From the NCBI GenBank assembly GCA_039029315.1, contig JBCCGK010000014.1, forward strand, positions 94,420-158,419: a DNA stretch of 64,000 bases. The letters are read 5' to 3'. Of this stretch, positions 59,636-64,000 are shown piece after piece; the stretch's first letter is position 1; each line of letters opens with the position of its first letter. The notes below the pieces were generated by a model. It did no database searches. It was not told where the DNA came from and was given only the letters and a program-made list of their open reading frames with translations. The stretch comes from JBCCCJ01 sp039029315 (lineage in GTDB: Bacteria > Bacteroidota > Bacteroidia > J057). Made by a program: the position numbers and the translations under genes.

Positions 59636-60550
59636 TTAGGCCGATCTTTCACTTGAGGATCTGTAGGTTTGAAGGAGTTCACGAAAAGGTGTGCTCATCA
59701 AAAGACTTTTTTCTTTTGTTCTGTTTTGGGAAGAATAATATCGTTTCAGGTCAGGTCGATCTTCCCAATATGAAAGTTCTGTCTGAGCCGCCCCGCCAGG
59801 ATGAAATAAGATTTCTACTTCTCCATTATGTGTTTTACTCAGTTTGTCTAGGCCATGCTGAATGGCTTTCAAACTCATATTGCCTGTACACAATACGCCC
59901 AGGAAGTGCTGATTATGGCTGATGCCTGCTCTCTCTAGTTTGGGCAATAATTTCCTGGATAAGTGATTCAATAAGCTATGTTTGATCATGTTGATTCCCA
60001 TGTGTACACCACAACTGACACTAGAAGCAGGTCGAAGGAAAAAAGGCTCCCTCGGAAGCCTGATCGCCCTAATCGGAAAATCATCATGTAAGCGAATCAA
60101 CTCATCTCCGATAAAGGGAATCAAATGATAATGCTGATGACTATCGATTATCAACTCCGTAGGAGCTGGCAGAAGTTGTTTGAATAAAAGAATTTGTGCT
60201 CGGATCTCATGGCGAATCTGATGTTGGAAGGCAAGCCGGGTCTGTTGATTTCCTGTGAGATAGCGCCACCAAAGATGAGAGAACCCATGTCGAAAATTAC
60301 CTGATGAGTTGATCAGCAGAGGAACTTCTTTGCTGGAAGAAACAGGTTTCCCTTCCATGAAATTCAGGTGAAGATGGAGTTGTAATCCCTTTTTGAGTTG
60401 CTCATGAGCCATCTCTACTGATTCTTTTGTGTCAAATCCGTTGACAATCAGGCTGGTACTATCCAGTGCCCCATGATCAAAACACGCCAGAATATTTTCC
60501 GATATATGTCTTGTCAAGCCAAAATCATCAGCATGTGCACGTAATTTCAT
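59636..60550 (-). CDS. YdjC/ChbG-family carbohydrate deacetylase
   Basis: This is a 304-residue protein with the YdjC fold. The metal-site motif HADDFGLTRHISENILACFDHG comes at the start, followed by STSLIVNG, LQLHLHLNFMEGKPV and the second His pair IDSHQHYHLIPFIGDE. A C-terminal ILFHPGGA completes the site. Family members (ChbG, HpnK) remove N-acetyl groups from amino sugars such as chitooligosaccharides or hopanoid sugars. It lies 62 bases upstream of the formyltransferase in the same direction, so the two probably act in one pathway on an amino sugar: deacetylation followed by formylation is a reasonable guess. Confidence 0.88.
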   Translation of the reverse strand: MKLRAHADDFGLTRHISENILACFDHGALDSTSLIVNGFDTKESVEMAHEQLKKGLQLHLHLNFMEGKPVSSSKEVPLLINSSGNFRHGFSHLWWRYLTGNQQTRLAFQHQIRHEIRAQILLFKQLLPAPTELIIDSHQHYHLIPFIGDELIRLHDDFPIRAIRLPREPFFLRPASSVSCGVHMGINMIKHSLLNHLSRKLLPKLERAGISHNQHFLGVLCTGNMSLKAIQHGLDKLSKTHNGEVEILFHPGGAAQTELSYWEDRPDLKRYYSSQNRTKEKSLLMSTPFRELLQTYRSSSERSA

Positions 60551-60666
60551 TGGCTGCGATATTAGGCCATTTTGGAACAGCCTGCAAGAGGGAGACCGAG
60601 TTTTTCAAATTTGGTCTCAATGCGTACTTTTGGCTGCAATCAATGACTATTTAGCCTACGATCTAC

Positions 60667-61692
60667 ATGAAATATATTGACATCCGAAGCGATACGGTTA
60701 CCCGGCCAACGAAAGAGATGATGGCAGCCATGATGGCAGCTCCAATTGGCGATGATGTATATGGAGAAGATCCATCCATCAATGCCCTTGAATCTTATTC
60801 TGCCGAACTTTTTGGGAAAGAAGCAGCCTTGTTTTGTCCTTCGGGGACGATGTGTAACCAAATCGCCATTCGAATTTCCACTCAACCCCAGGATCAGGTC
60901 ATTTGTGACCACAAGGCCCATGTTTACCTTTATGAGGGAGGGGGAATTGCTTCGAATTCGATGGTATCTGTCCGCTTGCTTGAGGGAGAATTTGGACGAC
61001 TCAGCGCGAAGCAAGTAGAGGAAGCTATCAATCCTGATAATATTCACTTTCCTGTCAGTAGTCTGGTTACACTCGAAAATACCTCCAATAAAGGAGGAGG
61101 AAGCTGTTATGAACTAGCAGAGATTCAAGCCATCAGGAAGGTATGTGATGCGCATGGATTGAGACTTCATTTGGATGGCGCGAGAGTATTTAATGCTTGT
61201 GTCGCCAAAACGCATACCCCAAAGCAATTCGGAGAACTGTTTGACACCATTTCTTTTTGTTTGTCAAAGGGCTTGGGGGCACCTGTCGGATCGGTTCTGG
61301 TAGGGAGCAACAAGGATATCAAACAAGCCTTGCGCGTCCGAAAAGTAATGGGAGGGGGAATGAGGCAGGCAGGAATTCTGGCCGCCGCAGGATTGTATGC
61401 CCTCAGACATCATGTAGATCGTCTGGAAGAAGATCACCAGCGAGCCAGAACCTTGTTTTCCGCCATCAGGCAATTGTCTTGGGTGGAGGACGTATTTCCG
61501 ATCGAAACCAACATTGTGGCATTCAAGCCGGATCCTCAGTTATTTTCTGTTGAGTCTTGTTTGCAGCGGCTGAAATCTGAAGGAGTATTGGGAACAAATT
61601 TCGGTGGTGGTTATGTACGGTTCGTTACCCATTTGGATGTTGGAGATGGCGATATAGAACAGCTGACTACCTGTTTAAAGAAACTTGCCTGA
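60667..61692 (+). CDS. Low-specificity L-threonine aldolase
   Basis: This is a PLP-dependent enzyme of 341 residues cleaving L-threonine or allo-threonine to glycine and acetaldehyde. The N-terminal signature is DIRSDTVTRPTKEMMAAMM, then GDDVYGEDPS and FCPSGTMCNQIAI. The PLP-binding region includes HAHVYLYEGG-like HKAHVYLYEGGGIA, the LHLDGARVFNA aspartate and the Schiff-base lysine in SKGLGAPVGSVLVG. Length matches the family. It stands alone, divergent from the YdjC gene, with its start 116 bases away. It is cytoplasmic. Confidence 0.93.
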   Translation: MKYIDIRSDTVTRPTKEMMAAMMAAPIGDDVYGEDPSINALESYSAELFGKEAALFCPSGTMCNQIAIRISTQPQDQVICDHKAHVYLYEGGGIASNSMVSVRLLEGEFGRLSAKQVEEAINPDNIHFPVSSLVTLENTSNKGGGSCYELAEIQAIRKVCDAHGLRLHLDGARVFNACVAKTHTPKQFGELFDTISFCLSKGLGAPVGSVLVGSNKDIKQALRVRKVMGGGMRQAGILAAAGLYALRHHVDRLEEDHQRARTLFSAIRQLSWVEDVFPIETNIVAFKPDPQLFSVESCLQRLKSEGVLGTNFGGGYVRFVTHLDVGDGDIEQLTTCLKKLA

Positions 61693-61776
61693 CTGCTTGA
61701 ACCATGATCGTTCAGAATATTTTCATATGACTTGCATCAGGGAAGAGCAGCCAACATTAACAAATAAGGGAAGACC

Positions 61777-62382
61777 TTAATCGCGATAACTCAAAGAGAT
61801 TTGGTCAAAATAGACTGTTCCGGTAGTCTCAGGAAGCAAGGCCAGATAGACAGATACACTTTCCGTTTTTTTGTCCATGCCTTCCTCAAGCACGACCTCG
61901 TATTCAGTCCAATCGTGACTGCCGATAATTTTTGCAATTCCCTGTGAGGTAGCCAATGATTCGCCCTCTCCCTTGGGTTCATCTGAATGATCTCCTCTGA
62001 CAATGAGGGTAGCTCCTTGTCCTTCAAGTCCACTCGCCCGAACCATCGCTTTGAGCACAACGGTCTTGCCATTGAGCGGACGTCCCATTCTGGTCTGCGC
62101 CCAATAGATATATTCTATTTCTTCGGTATTCTGTGTGATCTTTAAGGACCGAGAGCTTTCGAATCCATCTCCACTTACCCAAAACCCAGCATTTTTGGCG
62201 ATGGAATCCCCTTCAGAAAAATACCATTCAGAAGGCAAATCACTTCCTTCCTCCACACTGGGATTCAGGACATTATTTTCTGCATTGAGGATTTCGATAG
62301 GCGTGAACGGATCACATGCTGCAATGAACATCAGTGTTCCAGCCAGCACAATTTGTAGTCCATATGTGACAATCTGCTTCAT
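61777..62382 (-). CDS. Lipoprotein with a carbohydrate-binding-like beta-sandwich
   Basis: This is a 201-residue protein from the ATG at 62382 (MKQIVTYGLQIVLAGTLMFIAAC), with a good lipobox IAAC. The body resembles CBM4/CBM-like jelly-roll domains: NVLNPSVEEGSDLPSEWYF (the typical NPSFE opening), SSRSLKITQNTEEIEYIYWAQ, GKTVVLKAMVRASGL, DWTEYEVVLEEGMDKKTESVSVYL and GTVYFDQISLSY. No catalytic domain is attached. It is probably surface or periplasmic and binds a glycan or protein. It is downstream of a Gfo/Idh/MocA gene on the same strand but behind a hairpin, and tail to tail with threonine aldolase. Confidence 0.75.
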   Translation of the reverse strand: MKQIVTYGLQIVLAGTLMFIAACDPFTPIEILNAENNVLNPSVEEGSDLPSEWYFSEGDSIAKNAGFWVSGDGFESSRSLKITQNTEEIEYIYWAQTRMGRPLNGKTVVLKAMVRASGLEGQGATLIVRGDHSDEPKGEGESLATSQGIAKIIGSHDWTEYEVVLEEGMDKKTESVSVYLALLPETTGTVYFDQISLSYRD

Positions 62383-62475
62383 GTCCAACCTGATTTGTGT
62401 GAGAAAAATACAAAAGCTGAGCACATTCTCCAATGCAATCTTTCTTCTAGATGTCTTTGTCCTGAAATTTCCCCC

Positions 62476-62503
62476 AAAAAAAGAATCCCACCCGGAGGGA
62501 GGG
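62476..62503 (-). terminator. Likely terminator after the Gfo/Idh/MocA gene
   Basis: On the minus strand CCCTCCC-TCC-GGGTGGG forms a short GC stem, followed by ATTC and seven T residues. It lies about 115 bases past the stop codon of the oxidoreductase gene at 62618. Confidence 0.5.
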
Positions 62504-62617
62504 ACACTTACACTACTTTATTGACCGGAAAAACTGATTGTTTCCCCTAAAGTAGGAGGTGTCATCCTGGCTTACAAGCCATACTGAACAGCCGTGTAGC
62601 CCCCTTGAATAAGTGTG

Positions 62618-63607
62618 TCAGTCATAGGGATAAGTCAGCCCCCAGGATTGACGGAGGGAATCCATCCTTCCTATGAGTCGAAGGCTTTCGGAATGTGGCA
62701 TTAATTCGCTTTCAAGTTTGCCTGCTCGCAGGCATTCCATCATTGTACTGGCTTGACATTGTAATCCAGTGGCGGGGTAGGGGAAGGAATGGTGTTGAAC
62801 ATCCTCTCCAGAAAGTTGCACGCTCGCTGACTGCGCCTTCCAGAAAAAAGGAACACGAATCGTCCCCTTGGTGCCCGTAATTACGGCTTCCATGCTTCCC
62901 TGCCCAGCAAAACTTGAGGTTAAGCTTGCTATGGCCCCATTGGCATACCTCAACAAGTAGGCAGAACTTTCATCGACTCCAGTGTGGAATGGATGGAAAG
63001 TCGATTGAACCTCTTCTGGCTCTTCCTTGAAAATATCGTAGGCCAGGGCCAGAGGATAAATGCCAATATCCAGTAAGGCCCCACCAGCTAATTCGGGATT
63101 ATATCTTCTGTGTTGTGGATCGTTTGTATTGCTCAAAAAAGAAAAATCTGCTGTCAAAAGACGGATCTCTCCTATAAGACCCTGATCCAGCCACTTTCGA
63201 ATTTGAACCCAAACAGGAAGATGACGCGTCCAAAGGGCTTCCATCAGAAATAGTTGTTTTTCCCTGGCCTTTTCGATCATCAGATTGGCCTCTTTGCTAT
63301 TCACAGCCAATGGTTTTTCACACAAGATAGCTTTGCCATGTTCCAGGCATAGCAAAACATTCGCCAGATGATATGGATGAGGCGTACCAATGTAGATTGC
63401 ATCAATATCAGAATCCTGAGCCAATTCCTCATAGGAGCCATAAGCTTTTGGAACAGCAAACTCCTTCGCAAATTGACGTGCCTTGTCAAGGGATCTGGAA
63501 GCTACTCCAACTAGCTCTGCATCAGGCAATTCCTTCAGGCCTGTTGCAAATTTATTGGCAATATTCCCAGTAGCGATGATTCCCCAGCGGATGGTGTTTG
63601 TGTTCAT
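62618..63607 (-). CDS. Gfo/Idh/MocA-family NAD(P)-dependent oxidoreductase
   Basis: This is a 329-residue dehydrogenase. The N-terminal Rossmann fold reads WGIIATGNIANKFATGLKELPDAELVGVASR, followed by DIDAIYIGTPHPYHLANVL and the catalytic-lysine motif CEKPLAVN near residue 95. The C-terminal alpha/beta domain includes GGALLDIGIYPLALAYDIF, in which the Asp/His positions resemble trans-1,2-dihydrobenzenediol dehydrogenase-type members. Family members act on sugars or cyclitols; the substrate is unknown. It is monocistronic on the minus strand. Confidence 0.91.
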   Translation of the reverse strand: MNTNTIRWGIIATGNIANKFATGLKELPDAELVGVASRSLDKARQFAKEFAVPKAYGSYEELAQDSDIDAIYIGTPHPYHLANVLLCLEHGKAILCEKPLAVNSKEANLMIEKAREKQLFLMEALWTRHLPVWVQIRKWLDQGLIGEIRLLTADFSFLSNTNDPQHRRYNPELAGGALLDIGIYPLALAYDIFKEEPEEVQSTFHPFHTGVDESSAYLLRYANGAIASLTSSFAGQGSMEAVITGTKGTIRVPFFWKAQSASVQLSGEDVQHHSFPYPATGLQCQASTMMECLRAGKLESELMPHSESLRLIGRMDSLRQSWGLTYPYD

Positions 63608-64000
63608 AAATAAGATGCTTGGATAGAAAGTTGTGCAAAGGTGTAAAAAAGTGCTTCCAAGTCAAAATTCACATATTTATTGATGGTATAAATTAGAACA
63701 CTGTTATGTAAATTTTTTTTCTCATTCTTGACTTGGAAAAGAGTAGGGCAGGAAGGATGGTATTCCAGAACATATTTGTTCCCGAATGAATGCCTGAAAA
63801 ATATTCAATAGGCTTGTTCGATTTTTTCATTGCCATTGATGACCATAGATATTTAACAATGAGGTGATTTAAAGTTTTTTCACTGGGGAATTTTGTGTTT
63901 GATCATCCAAGCTGTGAAAGCGAGAAAATGCCAGGACCACCAACTGCTGAGAGAGGTATCTTGTCTGACCAACAGAGTTCTGAAGCTGTCAACCCAGGCG
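63608..64000. other. Intergenic region at the window end, no gene seen
   Basis: This 393-base stretch is upstream of the oxidoreductase gene and runs off the window. A perfect 11-bp inverted repeat TTCCAAGTCAA / TTGACTTGGAA (63655-63665 and 63728-63738) is the only structure seen. No protein or RNA gene could be supported. Confidence 0.55.

Noticed and set aside
63655..63738. 11-bp inverted repeat upstream of the oxidoreductase gene
   Set aside because: No target duplication or further arm similarity was found, so it is not called a mobile element; it could be an operator but nothing supports that.
1..64000. CRISPR arrays, tRNA or rRNA genes, complete insertion sequences
   Set aside because: Intergenic regions were read for regular spaced repeats, cloverleaf arms and transposase ORFs; none was found.

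Overview
The window looks like a piece of chromosome from a member of the Bacteroidota, most likely the Saprospiria (Saprospiraceae/Lewinella-type). The signs are several proteins with type IX secretion (T9SS) C-terminal sorting domains, one very large protein with a gliding-motility (type B) sorting domain, an effector-associated (EAD11-like) domain, ECF sigma factors paired with HEAT-type or coiled-coil partners, a three-gene succinate dehydrogenase of Bacteroidota type, and promoter candidates of the form TTG-N19..21-TAnnTTTG. I see no rRNA, tRNA, CRISPR array or intact transposase gene. The assignment to Saprospiria is inference from gene content.

Layout. 0.2-5 kb: an M14 aspartoacylase-like hydrolase and sdhCAB on the minus strand, with a promoter and terminator. 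5-15.3 kb: a YceI lipoprotein, a LytS/LytTR two-component pair, a secreted serine hydrolase, a T9SS FG-GAP protein, a GMC oxidoreductase with its Tat-signal partner, and a MaoC hydratase. 15.6-22 kb (minus): a polysaccharide flippase, an M24 peptidase, and an ECF sigma/HEAT/DUF4097/DUF4097 group, followed by a decayed SBBP/T9SS gene. 23-32 kb (plus): a DUF3179 lipoprotein, then an envelope-oriented neighbourhood made of an SPFH coiled-coil protein, an EAD11-like/TM/PEGA protein, a CsgG-like protein, an OmpA-like coiled-coil protein, a LamG protein and a free-standing SecA NBD2-like protein.

32-40 kb (minus) is the most unusual part. A two-gene cassette (secreted SUMF1-fold protein, then a T9SS surface protein with six 22-residue repeats) is present three times in tandem. 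Each copy has a conserved upstream block and its own terminator. A relic of a further SUMF1 end lies on one side, and an orphan ECF sigma factor diverges from the other. 41-49 kb: a TonB-dependent receptor with a TMEM220-like protein, a secreted beta-sandwich protein, an ECF sigma/anti-sigma/CpxP-like operon, a CotH-like secreted protein and a DUF2807 protein. 49.5-63.6 kb: ffh, a 1497-residue T9SS protein, a GT-C-like membrane protein with a GT2 glycosyltransferase, a formyltransferase, a YdjC-type deacetylase, threonine aldolase, a lipoprotein and a Gfo/Idh/MocA oxidoreductase.

The intergenic DNA carries three different families of small non-coding mobile elements (MITE-like), identified by terminal inverted repeats plus target duplications. 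One 160-bp hairpin family (three full copies, one fragment) duplicates TWA and twice sits exactly on a stop codon. A 131-bp element is flanked by CAATACAA. An 81-bp element is flanked by AAATTGTG. Further palindromic and tandem repeats lie at 17.2, 21.9, 29.9/41.2, 41.0 and 45.5 kb.
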